Shown piece after piece: positions 18,787 to 27,540 of a stretch of 64,000 bases of DNA. The translations under genes were made by a program, and so were the position numbers. Position 1 is the stretch's first letter. Every line of letters starts with the position of its first letter. The stretch spans positions 2,480,001-2,544,000 of the forward strand of contig CP090851.1 in assembly GCA_041879415.1 (NCBI GenBank), read 5' to 3'. Source of the stretch: Vibrio chagasii. GTDB taxonomy: Bacteria; Pseudomonadota; Gammaproteobacteria; Enterobacterales; Vibrionaceae. The notes beneath the pieces are model-generated. The model did no database searches. It saw only the letters and a program-made list of their open reading frames with translations, and was not told the DNA's origin.

Positions 18787-20604
18787 ATGGCAACGATGAA
18801 CCATAAGAGACTCAGTGTACCACGCTTACTAACTCCAATTGCATTAGCAATTACATTGGCGGCTTGTTCTTCAGGTCCGCAAGCACCAACAAGCGTAGAT
18901 ATTACACTAGATCCAGTGCAATCCACTGAAAGTTACATGATGCAAGCGGATAGTAGCAAAGGAAGCCTACAAAACGACTGGTTAATCATGGCGCTTAAAG
19001 CTTCTGTGCAGGCTGGCAAAACTGACCAAGCGACTCTGCTTATTAAACGCATAGCAAAACAAGAACTTACTGAAGTTCAGCAAGCAGAGTGGCAACTCGC
19101 TCGAGCTCAACTGTTGGTGAATAACTCACAGCTGGATCAAGCGTACAGCCAACTAAACTTCCAGCCTTGGTGGAAACTACCAAACGAGCAGTGGAAAGAT
19201 TACCACGAGCTACGCGCGAATATTTCAGAGATGCGAAGCGAGTATTTCGAGGCGAGCCGTGAACTTGTTCTTTATTCTGAGTACGCAGAAGATAACGACG
19301 AGCTCCAACAGCAAACCGCTGATCGAATCTGGCAAAATCTAAATAGCTACTCTCAATATGAGATTCTAGAGCTAAAAACGTCGCCGACGGAAGACGTTTT
19401 AGCCGGTTGGTTACAGCTCGCTATTTATATGAAGACGCTTAACTCGAACCTTCCAAACCTACAGGAAACCCTGTCTGATTGGTTAGCCGAAAACCCTAAG
19501 CACCCTGCTGCTACTTACACACCGCAAGCAATCACTGACATCCTAGCGTTAGAGATCAGCAAACCAACCAGTACTGCACTGCTGCTACCGCTAACGGGTA
19601 AATATGGCAAGCAAGCACAACTGGTACGTGATGGTTTTATCTTTGCGATGATGAATGACAAAGAGCGCGAAGAAGATGCAACGCTAACGGTTATGGATAC
19701 CAATGTTCAAAGTGCCGCTGAGATTAAAGCTACGCTAGAAGAGAACAATGTTGATTTCATCGTTGGTCCACTGATTAAGAGCAACATCACTAAGCTTCAG
19801 CAAGCACAGAAAAACCACGAGAATTCAATCCCGGCTTTAGCTCTGAATATTCCAACTCAGCTAGAACCTGACACCAATATTTGCTACCTCGCTCTATCAC
19901 CAGAGCAAGAAGTTGCTCAAGCAGCGAAACACCTGTTTGCTCAAGGCTACAAATACCCACTGATTCTGGCTCCGAAGGGTCGCCTTGGCGATCGTGTTGA
20001 GCAAGCGTTTAAAGAAGAGTGGAAGAAATACAGCAACAACGATGTGGCAATCAGCTTCTTTTCTGACAAACGCCAACTTCAACGCAACGTGAATCAGGTA
20101 TTCGGTCTACAAGAGAGCCAACAGCGTATCGCGCAAATGGATAACCTACTTGATCTTGACCTAGAGACCGAACCACGCAGTCGTCGTGATATCGATTCTG
20201 TCTACATCGTGGCGAAGAACTCAGAGCTAACGCTGATCAAGCCTTTCATTGAAGTTGCGATCAACCCAGACGCGAGCCAGCCAGCTCTGTTCTCTAACTC
20301 ACGCAGCAACAGTGGTGATAAGCAGTATGAAGACCTAACAGGTGTATTCTACAGCGATATCCCACTACTTGTTGAAAACAAAGGCGAGCTGAACAAAGAG
20401 CTTAACGAACTATGGCCAGCACATTCAAACGGACAGAAACGTCTGCAAGCGTTAGGTATGGATGCATACTACCTAATGGATGCGCTACCACAGATGAAAG
20501 CCGTACAAGGTTACAGCATCCCGGGTGAAACTGGTGTGTTAACCATCGACAACAACTGTGTGGTACAACGTGAAATCAGCTGGGCAGAGCATGGGGCTTT
20601 TTAG
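18787..20604 (+). CDS. lpoA: Outer-membrane lipoprotein LpoA, activator of PBP1A
   Basis: Outer-membrane lipoprotein that reaches through the periplasm to activate the peptidoglycan synthase PBP1A. A signal peptide ends in the lipobox LAAC (about residues 24-27). An N-terminal TPR-like helical domain (about 50-260) is followed by a C-terminal domain with the fold of periplasmic binding proteins (STALLLPLTGKYGKQAQLVRDG onward, split here for length). The 605 residues are typical of Vibrio LpoA. The next gene starts inside its last codons. Its position beside rsmI and before yraN-diaA-dolP matches E. coli. Confidence 0.93.
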   Translation: MATMNHKRLSVPRLLTPIALAITLAACSSGPQAPTSVDITLDPVQSTESYMMQADSSKGSLQNDWLIMALKASVQAGKTDQATLLIKRIAKQELTEVQQAEWQLARAQLLVNNSQLDQAYSQLNFQPWWKLPNEQWKDYHELRANISEMRSEYFEASRELVLYSEYAEDNDELQQQTADRIWQNLNSYSQYEILELKTSPTEDVLAGWLQLAIYMKTLNSNLPNLQETLSDWLAENPKHPAATYTPQAITDILALEISKPTSTALLLPLTGKYGKQAQLVRDGFIFAMMNDKEREEDATLTVMDTNVQSAAEIKATLEENNVDFIVGPLIKSNITKLQQAQKNHENSIPALALNIPTQLEPDTNICYLALSPEQEVAQAAKHLFAQGYKYPLILAPKGRLGDRVEQAFKEEWKKYSNNDVAISFFSDKRQLQRNVNQVFGLQESQQRIAQMDNLLDLDLETEPRSRRDIDSVYIVAKNSELTLIKPFIEVAINPDASQPALFSNSRSNSGDKQYEDLTGVFYSDIPLLVENKGELNKELNELWPAHSNGQKRLQALGMDAYYLMDALPQMKAVQGYSIPGETGVLTIDNNCVVQREISWAEHGAF

Positions 20605-20989
20605 CCGAACGTTCTTATCTAAAGCAACGGTCACCCATAAACAGGTAGGTGATCAATACGAGGCCGTGGCAAAGGCCTATCTGACCCGCCACGGTTTATC
20701 GTTAATTCAACAAAACTTCATAGCAAAATGTGGCGAGATTGATCTTATAATGCGCCATAACAATACGATTGTGTTTGCCGAGGTAAAATACCGTAAGCAA
20801 ACTCGCTACGGACATGCCGCTGAGATGGTGACAGCGAAGAAGTCACAAAGGCTACTCAAAACAGCCCAAGTGTGGCTGATACAGCAAGGCTTGTCGGTAC
20901 ACTCCACAGACTTCAGGTTTGATATCATTGCCATTGAAGGGCCGGATGATCATATCAACTGGATTCAAAACGCGATTACCCAAGGATAA
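20591..20989 (+). CDS. yraN: YraN family protein (UPF0102), endonuclease-like fold
   Basis: Small protein with a PD-(D/E)XK nuclease-like core. GEIDLIM followed by VFAEVKYRK supplies the expected E, D, E and K. The cellular role of YraN is not established. I start it at ATG 20591 (MGLFSRTFL), which overlaps the lpoA stop by 14 bases, giving 132 residues; an upstream in-frame start at 20558 would run deep into lpoA. It is followed after 2 bases by diaA. Confidence 0.85.
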   Translation: MGLFSRTFLSKATVTHKQVGDQYEAVAKAYLTRHGLSLIQQNFIAKCGEIDLIMRHNNTIVFAEVKYRKQTRYGHAAEMVTAKKSQRLLKTAQVWLIQQGLSVHSTDFRFDIIAIEGPDDHINWIQNAITQG

Positions 20990-20991
20990 AC

Positions 20992-21582
20992 ATGCTAGAC
21001 AGCATTAAAGAAAGTTTTACAGAAAGTATTCAAATCCAAATTGCGGCTGCAGAAGCACTACCAGACGCAATCACGCACGCAGCTCAAGCTATGGTTGCGA
21101 CCTTACTCAACGGAAACAAAATCCTATGTTGTGGTAATGGTGGTTCTGCATCAAACGCTCAGCAATTTGTATCGTGCCTACTTAACCGTTTTGAAACCGA
21201 GCGCCCTAGCCTACCAGCAATGGCTCTTACCGCTGATAACACCACGCTTACTGCGGTTGCAAACGACTACCACTACGAAGAGATCTTCTCTAAGCAGGTA
21301 CGTGCGTTTGGTCAAACGGGTGATATTTTACTGGCTATCTCTACTAGCGGTAACAGCAAAAACATCATCAAAGCGATGGAAGCAGCGGTAACTCGTGACA
21401 TGACGATCATCGCTTTTACCGGTAAAGACGGTGGTGAAATGGCAGGTTTGCTTGGTGAGCACGATGTTGAGATTCGCATCCCATCACACCGTACTGCACG
21501 TATTCATGAAGTCCACATGGTGACACTGCACTGCCTATGTGACCTTATCGATCAAGTACTCTTCCCTGCTCACGAAGAGTGA
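20992..21582 (+). CDS. diaA: DnaA initiator-associating protein DiaA (SIS domain)
   Basis: A tetrameric SIS-domain protein that in E. coli binds DnaA and promotes timely initiation at oriC. The SIS core shows [20 protein letters not shown] near residues 43-62 and [16 protein letters not shown] near 117. The length of 196 equals DiaA. The fold is shared with phosphoheptose isomerase GmhA, so the name depends partly on context: the yraN-diaA-dolP order is that of E. coli. It is the third gene of the lpoA run. Confidence 0.88.
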   Translation: MLDSIKESFTESIQIQIAAAEALPDAITHAAQAMVATLLNGNKILCCGNGGSASNAQQFVSCLLNRFETERPSLPAMALTADNTTLTAVANDYHYEEIFSKQVRAFGQTGDILLAISTSGNSKNIIKAMEAAVTRDMTIIAFTGKDGGEMAGLLGEHDVEIRIPSHRTARIHEVHMVTLHCLCDLIDQVLFPAHEE

Positions 21583-21598
21583 TATACGGAGCATCACA

Positions 21599-22204
21599 AT
21601 GAAATTATTTACCTCTAAGACGCTATTCAAGCTGATTAGTGTTTCGCTACTTACACTATCTTTATCTGGTTGTGCTGGCATTTTCATTGCTGGTGCAGCA
21701 ACCACAGCAAACATTGTCACTGACACTCGTACCACCAAAGAGATTTGGAACGACAACAATATCGAATTTGAAGTCGCAGCAATCACCAATAAACAGCCAT
21801 ACCGTGGTAGCGTTCGTGTTACTGCCAGCTCTTACCGCGGCTCTGTGGTGTTAATGGGTCAAGCTACAACAGATGCTGAACGCCGCTCTTTTGAAAGCCA
21901 AGCGAAAGATGTACCTGGTGTTGAAACGATTCACAACCAGATTCGCGTGAAAGAACCTCTATCAGTTAGCGCTATCAGCAAAGACAGCTGGATTACCACT
22001 AAAGTGAAATCAGCTCTGCTGGCTAACTCTGAGCTTAACGGCATCAAAGTGAAAGTGATCACTGAAGATTCAGAAGTATTCTTACTGGGCTTAGTATCTC
22101 GTGAACATGCAGATATCGCGACCGAAGTAGCACGCAACATTTCAGGTGTGAAGCAGGTAATCCGAGCATTTGAATATGGTGAAGACGAGACAGCCGTTAA
22201 CTAG
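21599..22204 (+). CDS. dolP: Outer-membrane lipoprotein DolP with two BON domains
   Basis: Lipoprotein (formerly YraP) that supports outer-membrane integrity and BAM function at the division site in E. coli. Start at ATG 21599 (MKLFTSKTL); an upstream frame at 21539 overlaps diaA. The signal peptide ends at a lipobox LSGC (about 18-21). Two BON domains follow, about 50-115 and 125-195, each with the pattern GxVxLxG-x-V: VVLMGQATTDAERR and VFLLGLVSREHADI. Its 201 residues match the family. The 16-base gap to diaA indicates cotranscription. Confidence 0.93.
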   Translation: MKLFTSKTLFKLISVSLLTLSLSGCAGIFIAGAATTANIVTDTRTTKEIWNDNNIEFEVAAITNKQPYRGSVRVTASSYRGSVVLMGQATTDAERRSFESQAKDVPGVETIHNQIRVKEPLSVSAISKDSWITTKVKSALLANSELNGIKVKVITEDSEVFLLGLVSREHADIATEVARNISGVKQVIRAFEYGEDETAVN

Positions 22205-22248
22205 CGATTAAGCTGAAACTGTACAGAGTTCAGCAGGAAACAGAAAAG

Positions 22249-22277
22249 AAAAAAGCAGCGGTGAGTCGCTGCTTTTT
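22249..22277. terminator. Bidirectional terminator between dolP and sspB
   Basis: AAAAGCAGCG / CGCTGCTTTT with a 6-base loop. It has T runs on both strands and serves dolP on the plus strand and sspB on the minus strand. Confidence 0.85.
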
Positions 22278-22303
22278 TATTGAATCGTTATTTATAACTA
22301 ACG

Positions 22304-22798
22304 TTATTTGATAACACGAAGGCTTGGGCGACCTTTCGCTGGGCGAGGAGGCTCAGGATCTGAGTCTGGCTCTTCAGCTTCTGGTTCAGCCGTTGCAACA
22401 CTCAAAGATGGGCCTTTTTCTGGCTCTTCGAAAGGACCTTCTTCAATCCCTTCTTCAAGCGAAGTCATGTAAGCCTCTTCAGGTTCAAACATGGTACCAG
22501 CACCATTCTCACGAGCGTAAATCGCTTGTACAGCATAAAGTGGAACGATCACAGAGTGAGGACGACCACTAAAACGAGCACTAAACGTGACTGCTTCGTT
22601 ACCCAGCTCAAGTTGGCCAACCGCGCGAGGCGCGATGTTCAGAATAATCTGACCATCTTGAACAAACTCTTCTGGAACTCGCACACCAGGTAATGTTGCT
22701 TCAACAACAAGATGCGGAGTTAATTCGTTATCAACCAGCCAATCATAAAATGCACGTAGCATGTATGGTCGGCGTGGTGTCATATTTGAAATATCCAT
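22304..22798 (-). CDS. sspB: ClpXP adaptor SspB
   Basis: Specificity-enhancing factor that tethers ssrA-tagged proteins to ClpXP. The N-terminal substrate-binding domain (about 1-115) begins MTPRRPYMLRAFYDWLVDN and has HLVVEA and FSARFSGRPHSVIVPL. An acidic, disordered linker rich in E, P and D follows (about 118-152), and the tail RPSLRVIK is the ClpX-docking peptide. The 164 residues equal E. coli SspB (165). It follows sspA by 5 bases. Confidence 0.96.
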   Translation of the reverse strand: MDISNMTPRRPYMLRAFYDWLVDNELTPHLVVEATLPGVRVPEEFVQDGQIILNIAPRAVGQLELGNEAVTFSARFSGRPHSVIVPLYAVQAIYARENGAGTMFEPEEAYMTSLEEGIEEGPFEEPEKGPSLSVATAEPEAEEPDSDPEPPRPAKGRPSLRVIK

Positions 22799-22803
22799 AA
22801 CGC

Positions 22804-23439
22804 TTAGCGAACTAGTCGCATCTCGCGCTCAGCTTCTGTTAGAGAAGCAAGGAATGAATCACGTTCAAATACGCGGTTCATGTAAACTTTAAGCTCTTTA
22901 GAACCAGGGCCAATTAGCTCGATACCAAGCTCAGGTAAACGCCATAGTAGCGGAGCAAGGTAGCAATCGATTAGGCTGAATTCTTCGCTCATGAAGTACT
23001 CGTACTCAGCAAAGATAGGAGCAAGAGTCAGTAGATCGTTACGTAGTTTAGTACGTGCTGCTTCAGATTCTTCAGCATTGCCTTTAACAATCTTCTCTGC
23101 AACTGAGTACCAGTTACGCTCAATACGGTACATCATTAGACGGCTGTTACCACGAGCAACAGGGTATACAGGCATCAATGGTGGATGAGGAAAACGCTCA
23201 TCTAGGTATTCCATGATGATCTTAGAGTCGTAAAGAGCAAGCTCACGATCAACAAGAGTTGGTACTGATTTGTACGGGTTCAGTTCAACAAGCTCTGCTG
23301 GAAGATTTTTTTCATCAACCAACTCAACTTCAACACTTACGCCTTTTTCAGCAAGAACGATGCGCACCTGATGGCTATACATATCAGAAGCACTTGAGAA
23401 AAGAGTCATTACAGAACGTTTATTGGCAGCTACAGCCAT
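22804..23439 (-). CDS. sspA: Stringent starvation protein A
   Basis: RNA polymerase-associated protein with a glutathione S-transferase fold, involved in acid and starvation responses. The thioredoxin-like N domain begins MTLFSSASDMYSHQVRIVLA, and the all-helical C domain contains DERFPHPPLMPVYPVARG. The surface segment around PHPPLMPVYP is the pocket conserved in SspA. Its 211 residues match E. coli (212). The Shine-Dalgarno GGAGG lies 6 bases before the ATG. Confidence 0.96.
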   Translation of the reverse strand: MAVAANKRSVMTLFSSASDMYSHQVRIVLAEKGVSVEVELVDEKNLPAELVELNPYKSVPTLVDRELALYDSKIIMEYLDERFPHPPLMPVYPVARGNSRLMMYRIERNWYSVAEKIVKGNAEESEAARTKLRNDLLTLAPIFAEYEYFMSEEFSLIDCYLAPLLWRLPELGIELIGPGSKELKVYMNRVFERDSFLASLTEAEREMRLVR

Positions 23440-23458
23440 GGAGCCCTCCAGTACACTT

Positions 23459-23493
23459 TAAATAAAAACAATGGAGGCCTAAAGCCTCCATTG
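23459..23493 (-). terminator. Terminator after petC, lying in the sspA leader
   Basis: Stem CAATGGAGGC / GCCTCCATTG (23469-23478 and 23484-23493), followed on the minus strand by TGTTTTTATTT. It ends petABC transcripts. Because a possible sspA promoter lies upstream of it, it may also attenuate sspA. Confidence 0.75.
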
Positions 23494-23524
23494 AACATTA
23501 ACATAATTTGGGAATTAGCACGGT

Positions 23525-23533
23525 ATTATAGCA
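23525..23533 (-). promoter_or_regulatory. Possible extended -10 promoter for sspAB
   Basis: Minus-strand TGCTATAAT, a perfect -10 with the TGn extension, just after the petC stop. No good -35 is seen at 17 bases. The start would be near 23518, upstream of the terminator hairpin. Confidence 0.4.
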
Positions 23534-23536
23534 CAA

Positions 23537-24274
23537 TTAGTGCACATCACGCCAATACTCTTTCTTCAGTAGAACCACGATGATCGTGAACAGTACTAAG
23601 AAAGCCATTACCCACCAACCCATTGCGTGACGCTCAAGTTTCACAGGGTCGCCTGAGTAAACAAGGAAGTTAACTAGGTCACGAACTGCGTCGTCGTACT
23701 CACCAGCACTTAGTTCACCAGAACCGTCAGTTTCAGTACCAACAACCACTTCAACCTCTTCACCATCTACGATGTGAGTTTCGTAGATTGGCGTTGGGAT
23801 GCCTTGTAGTTCTTCAAGTACGTGCGGCATACCTACGCTTGGGAAAACAATGTTGTTCACGCCAAATGGACGAGATGGATCTTCGTAGAAAGTGCGAAGG
23901 TACGTGTATAGCCAATCTGCACCACGAACACGAGCAACCAAAGTTAGATCTGGTGGCGGAGCACCAAACCAACTTGCCGCTTGCTCAGCTGGCATAGCAT
24001 TAACCATCAAGCTACCAATTTTCGCTTCTGGGTCGAAAATCAGATTTTCCTTCATTAGATCTACAGGGATCTCTAAATCATTCGCAACACGTTCATAACG
24101 TTGGTACTGCGTTGAGTGACAAGCGAAACAGTAGTTCATGAACATCTTAGCGCCATTTTGCAATGAAGCTTTGTCCGTTAAGTCATTGTTCGCTTTGTCT
24201 AATGGTACGTTTACACCCGCTGCCATCGCCAAAGACGGCAACATAGCAAATAAAATTACAATCCACTTTTTCAT
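23537..24274 (-). CDS. petC: Cytochrome c1 subunit of the bc1 complex
   Basis: Membrane-anchored c-type cytochrome that takes electrons from the Rieske protein and passes them to soluble cytochrome c. A signal peptide (1-19, ending AMA) is followed by the heme-binding CFACH at 49-53. A C-terminal membrane helix (about 216-236) precedes the tail KKEYWRDVH. The 245 residues are usual for gamma-proteobacteria. The start overlaps the petB stop by 4 bases. Confidence 0.96.
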   Translation of the reverse strand: MKKWIVILFAMLPSLAMAAGVNVPLDKANNDLTDKASLQNGAKMFMNYCFACHSTQYQRYERVANDLEIPVDLMKENLIFDPEAKIGSLMVNAMPAEQAASWFGAPPPDLTLVARVRGADWLYTYLRTFYEDPSRPFGVNNIVFPSVGMPHVLEELQGIPTPIYETHIVDGEEVEVVVGTETDGSGELSAGEYDDAVRDLVNFLVYSGDPVKLERHAMGWWVMAFLVLFTIIVVLLKKEYWRDVH

Positions 24275-25536
24275 TTGAATGTCACCCTTTCTGGTAATGG
24301 TTTCGTCGCTTCATTTTTACTGTAGAACCACAGTAGAACGAAGAACATGAAGTAACCTAAGCTAAAGATTTGTGCTAGTAGCGTGTAAGTTGGCGTTGCT
24401 GGAAGCGCACCAAGTACACCAAGCGCAATAAAGCTTATTGTGAATTGGATGATATTAATCAAGTGCAATTTGCTACGGTAACGGTACGAACGTACTTTAC
24501 AACGGTCAAACCACGGTAGTAGGAATAGCACAACAATTGATGCGCCCATCGCTACAACACCTAGCAGCTTATCTGGAACCGCACGTAGGATTGCGTAGAA
24601 CGGCGTGAAGTACCATACAGGAGCGATGTGCTCAGGAGTCTTCAGTGGGTTCGCAGCTTCAAAGTTAGGCGGCTCAAGGAAATATCCACCCATTTCAGGG
24701 TTGAAGAACAACACGTAACAGAAGAAGAATAGGAAACCAGCAACACCTACCATATCTTTCACAGTCCCGTATGGGTGGAAAGGAATAGAGTCGATGATGT
24801 CGTATTTCTTAGTGTAATCCTTGTGGAATGGGAACTGAGTTTTGTAGTCGTCGCCCATCGTACCTTTAGGTAGTTTAGTCTCGATACCGTCTGGGTTGTT
24901 CGAACCCACTTCGTGCAGTGCTAGTACGTGAAGTACGATAAGCAGCAGAAGTACGATTGGTAGCGCGATAACGTGAAGTGCGAAGAAACGGTTCAGCGTT
25001 GCACCAGAGATGATGTAGTCACCACGGATCCAAAGCGTTAGGTCATCACCGATAACAGGAATCGCACCAAACAGAGAAATGATTACCTGAGCACCCCAGT
25101 AAGACATTTGACCCCATGGTAGTAGGTAACCCATGAAAGCCTCAGCCATAAGCACCAAGAAGATCAACATACCGAAGATCCAAAGTAGCTCACGAGGTTT
25201 TTGGTAAGAACCGTAGATTAGACCACGGAACATGTGCAGGTAGATAACTACGAAGAATGCCGAAGCACCCGTCGAGTGCATGTAACGTAGTAGCCAACCG
25301 TATTCTACGTCACGCATGATGTATTCAACTGAAGCAAACGCACCATCACCAGACGGTACGTAGTTCATTGTTAACCAAATACCAGTCAGGATTTGGTTAA
25401 CCAATACCAACATTGCCAAAGAACCGAAAAGGTACCAAAAGTTAAAGTTCTTAGGCATTGGGTATTCAGATAAGTGCTTTTTGTAAGCATTCATCGCGGG
25501 TATGCGTTTTTCAACCCAGTCTAGTAGTCCTTGCAT
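24271..25536 (-). CDS. petB: Cytochrome b subunit of the bc1 complex
   Basis: Polytopic subunit that carries the two b hemes and the quinol oxidation and quinone reduction sites. Eight or more membrane helices are predicted. RYMHSTGASAFFVVIYLHMF and RFFALHVIALPIVLLLLIVLH (shown in part) hold the heme histidines. MSYWGAQVI and the PEWY-like APVWYFTPFYAILR mark the Qo site; the usual E of PEWY is V here, a variation seen in some lineages. The length is 421. It overlaps petA by 1 base and petC by 4. Confidence 0.96.
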   Translation of the reverse strand: MQGLLDWVEKRIPAMNAYKKHLSEYPMPKNFNFWYLFGSLAMLVLVNQILTGIWLTMNYVPSGDGAFASVEYIMRDVEYGWLLRYMHSTGASAFFVVIYLHMFRGLIYGSYQKPRELLWIFGMLIFLVLMAEAFMGYLLPWGQMSYWGAQVIISLFGAIPVIGDDLTLWIRGDYIISGATLNRFFALHVIALPIVLLLLIVLHVLALHEVGSNNPDGIETKLPKGTMGDDYKTQFPFHKDYTKKYDIIDSIPFHPYGTVKDMVGVAGFLFFFCYVLFFNPEMGGYFLEPPNFEAANPLKTPEHIAPVWYFTPFYAILRAVPDKLLGVVAMGASIVVLFLLPWFDRCKVRSYRYRSKLHLINIIQFTISFIALGVLGALPATPTYTLLAQIFSLGYFMFFVLLWFYSKNEATKPLPERVTFK

Positions 25537-26126
25537 TATGCATCTCCCTCGTCAATACCGATCAGGATCTTGGTGTCGCTTAAATACATATGCTTTGGCA
25601 CAACAAGGTTCAATGGTGCTGGTACGCCTTGGAATACTCGACCAGCCATATCAAATTTCGAACCATGACACGGACAGAAGAAACCAGACTTAACACCTTG
25701 TACTTGTTCTGCGAAAGAATCAGGTAGGTAAGTCGGAGAACAACCTAAGTGCGTACAGAAACCAACAGCAACGAAGAATTCCGGCTTAATTGAACGGAAT
25801 TCGTTCTGTGCGTATTCAGGTTGTTGTTCAGCTTCAGATTGAGGATCACGAAGTTGACCACCGATAGATTTTAGGTTTTCTAGTACCGACTCAGCACGGC
25901 GTACAACCCATACAGGTTTACCTTGCCACTCGACACGAACCATTTGTCCCGGTTCTAACTTGCTGACTTCCACTTCCACCGGTGCACCCGCAGCTTTCGC
26001 CTTGGCACTCGGATTCCATGATTTAATAAAAGGCACGGCTACAGCAGCAGCTCCCAAACCACCAACAACGGCTGTTGTTGCGGTTAAGAAACGCCTGCGA
26101 CCGTTATTTAAAGGCGCGTTGCTCAT
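25536..26126 (-). CDS. petA: Rieske iron-sulfur subunit of the bc1 complex
   Basis: Carries the 2Fe-2S cluster between quinol and cytochrome c1. A twin-arginine signal (RRRFLT, 11-15 region) is followed by a membrane anchor (about 16-34). The cluster motifs are CTHLGC (C124, H126, C129) and CPCHG (C151, C153, H154). Its 196 residues are typical. It is the first gene of petABC with a good promoter about 90 bases upstream. E. coli lacks this complex; its presence fits the Vibrio call. Confidence 0.97.
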   Translation of the reverse strand: MSNAPLNNGRRRFLTATTAVVGGLGAAAVAVPFIKSWNPSAKAKAAGAPVEVEVSKLEPGQMVRVEWQGKPVWVVRRAESVLENLKSIGGQLRDPQSEAEQQPEYAQNEFRSIKPEFFVAVGFCTHLGCSPTYLPDSFAEQVQGVKSGFFCPCHGSKFDMAGRVFQGVPAPLNLVVPKHMYLSDTKILIGIDEGDA

Positions 26127-26370
26127 CCAAACATTCTCCCATTTGCTCCTTGTGGATTGAAATTATTCCGATTAAAGAGCATGGCTAACAAAATATGTAT
26201 TTAGTTCTATTTATTGACGGCAAATGATAAATAAAACCCTACTTTTTGACAAGATAAAGCTACCTTTTTGTAACAATCATGAGGCAAAGCGCACATTGGG
26301 TTACAAAAGCTTTCAAAATATAAGAATTTGGAAATAAAACGAGAGGGGGAAAGCGTTTAGCGGGGGTATA
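26127..26370 (-). other. petA leader and rpsI-petA spacer
   Basis: No gene seen. It holds the petA promoter and an AT-rich tract. The part from 26260 to 26370 has no clear structure. Confidence 0.5.
26224..26252 (-). promoter_or_regulatory. Sigma70 promoter of petABC
   Basis: Minus-strand TTGTCA (26247-26252), 17 bases, TATCAT (26224-26229). Each box matches five of six consensus bases. The start would be near 26217. Confidence 0.6.
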
Positions 26371-26402
26371 AAAACAAAAAGCCCGGCATATAGCCGAGCT
26401 TT
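26371..26402 (-). terminator. Terminator of rplM-rpsI
   Basis: AAAGCCCGGC / GCCGAGCTTT with one G-U pair and a short loop, followed by a minus-strand T run interrupted by one G (plus-strand aaaacaaaaa). Confidence 0.75.
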
Positions 26403-26456
26403 GAACCACAATTCCAGTAATAAAACTGGAAGCGTATACTTTTTCGTAAAGAAAAA

Positions 26457-26849
26457 TTAACGCTTAGAGAATTGAGGTTTACGACGTGCTTTACGTAGAC
26501 CAACTTTCTTACGTTCAACGCAACGAGCGTCACGAGTAACGTAGCCAGCTGCACGTAGAGCAGGACGTAGAGTTTCATCGTACTCCATAAGAGCGCGAGT
26601 GATACCGTGGCGGATTGCGCCAGCTTGACCAGAAATACCACCACCAGAAACAGTGATGTAAAGGTCAAGTTTCTCAGTTAGTTCAACTAGCTCAAGAGGT
26701 TGCTTAACAACCATACGAGAAGTTGGACGACCGAAGTAAACATCAAGGCTACGCTTGTTGATTACGATCTCACCAGAACCTGGTTTGATGAAAACACGAG
26801 CTGCTGAGCTTTTGCGACGACCAGTGCCGTAGTATTGATTCTCTGCCAT
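26457..26849 (-). CDS. rpsI: 30S ribosomal protein S9
   Basis: Small-subunit protein whose basic C-terminal tail reaches the P-site tRNA. It starts [20 protein letters not shown] and ends [12 protein letters not shown], nearly identical to E. coli S9 at 130 residues. The GGGG before ATTATGAAAATG gives best spacing to the second ATG (26849), so the upstream in-frame ATGs are not chosen. It follows rplM by 15 bases. Confidence 0.98.
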   Translation of the reverse strand: MAENQYYGTGRRKSSAARVFIKPGSGEIVINKRSLDVYFGRPTSRMVVKQPLELVELTEKLDLYITVSGGGISGQAGAIRHGITRALMEYDETLRPALRAAGYVTRDARCVERKKVGLRKARRKPQFSKR

Positions 26850-26864
26850 TTTCATAATCCCCAA

Positions 26865-27293
26865 TTAGATGTCTAGTACTTGTGGTTGTTGAGCAACATG
26901 GTTGTGCTCAGCACCAGCGTATACTTTTAGCTTACGGTACATAGCGCGGCCTAGAGGACCACGTGGTAGCATACCTTTAACAGCTAGTTCTAGAACCATT
27001 TCTGGCTTCTTGTCGATCAGCTTTTCGAAAGTGATAGACTTAAGACCACCTGGGAACTCAGAGTGACGGTAGTAAACCTTACCCTTAGCTTTGTTACCAG
27101 TTACAGCAACTTTCTCAGCGTTAACAACGATGATGTAATCACCAGTGTCTACGTGAGGAGTGTATTCTGCTTTGTGCTTACCACGAAGGCGAGAAGCGAT
27201 TTCACTTGCTAGACGACCAAGAGTTTTACCTTCAGCGTCTACAACATACCAGTCGCGTTTTACAGTTTCTGGTTTAGCAACGAAAGTTTTCAT
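26865..27293 (-). CDS. rplM: 50S ribosomal protein L13
   Basis: Early-assembling large-subunit protein. It begins [20 protein letters not shown] and contains [12 protein letters not shown] and [20 protein letters not shown], all L13 signatures; 142 residues as in E. coli. In E. coli L13 represses its own rplM-rpsI mRNA by binding the leader, and this gene has a leader of about 150 bases with potential hairpins. Confidence 0.98.
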   Translation of the reverse strand: MKTFVAKPETVKRDWYVVDAEGKTLGRLASEIASRLRGKHKAEYTPHVDTGDYIIVVNAEKVAVTGNKAKGKVYYRHSEFPGGLKSITFEKLIDKKPEMVLELAVKGMLPRGPLGRAMYRKLKVYAGAEHNHVAQQPQVLDI

Positions 27294-27458
27294 GCTAATA
27301 ATTACCTATTTAAAAAATTTACACTTAAGGAATACTCGCGTATTCCCACTGTCTAAGAGTCACCATTCATCACCCCTTCGAGTGTTGGAAAACTCTTGGC
27401 ATAACGTGATTTAACTCATCGTTAGAGGCCCGCAGTAACGGTAGGTCGCAGGATTATA
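27294..27458 (-). promoter_or_regulatory. rplM promoter and structured leader
   Basis: A perfect -10 TATAAT lies at 27453-27458 on the minus strand, with only a weak -35. The transcript would have a leader of about 150 bases. It contains a hairpin GGAATAC/GTATTCC (27329-27346) and a second weaker one near 27375-27395. This is a candidate for L13 autoregulation by analogy with E. coli. Confidence 0.4.
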
Positions 27459-27540
27459 GAGAAGAGCGAAGAAAAAATCACCTCTTTTTGAACAAAATCA
27501 CGATTTTTTTATTTCTACTTCTCAATCGAGATAATCCTAT

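Noticed and set aside
20558..20590. Longer yraN start at 20558
   Set aside because: It would extend deep into lpoA; the ATG at 20591 gives the usual YraN N terminus.
20992..21582. Phosphoheptose isomerase GmhA
   Set aside because: It has the same SIS fold, but the yraN-diaA-dolP context and length favour DiaA.
22824..23439. sspA product as a metabolic glutathione S-transferase
   Set aside because: The fold is shared, but length, surface motif and pairing with sspB identify SspA.
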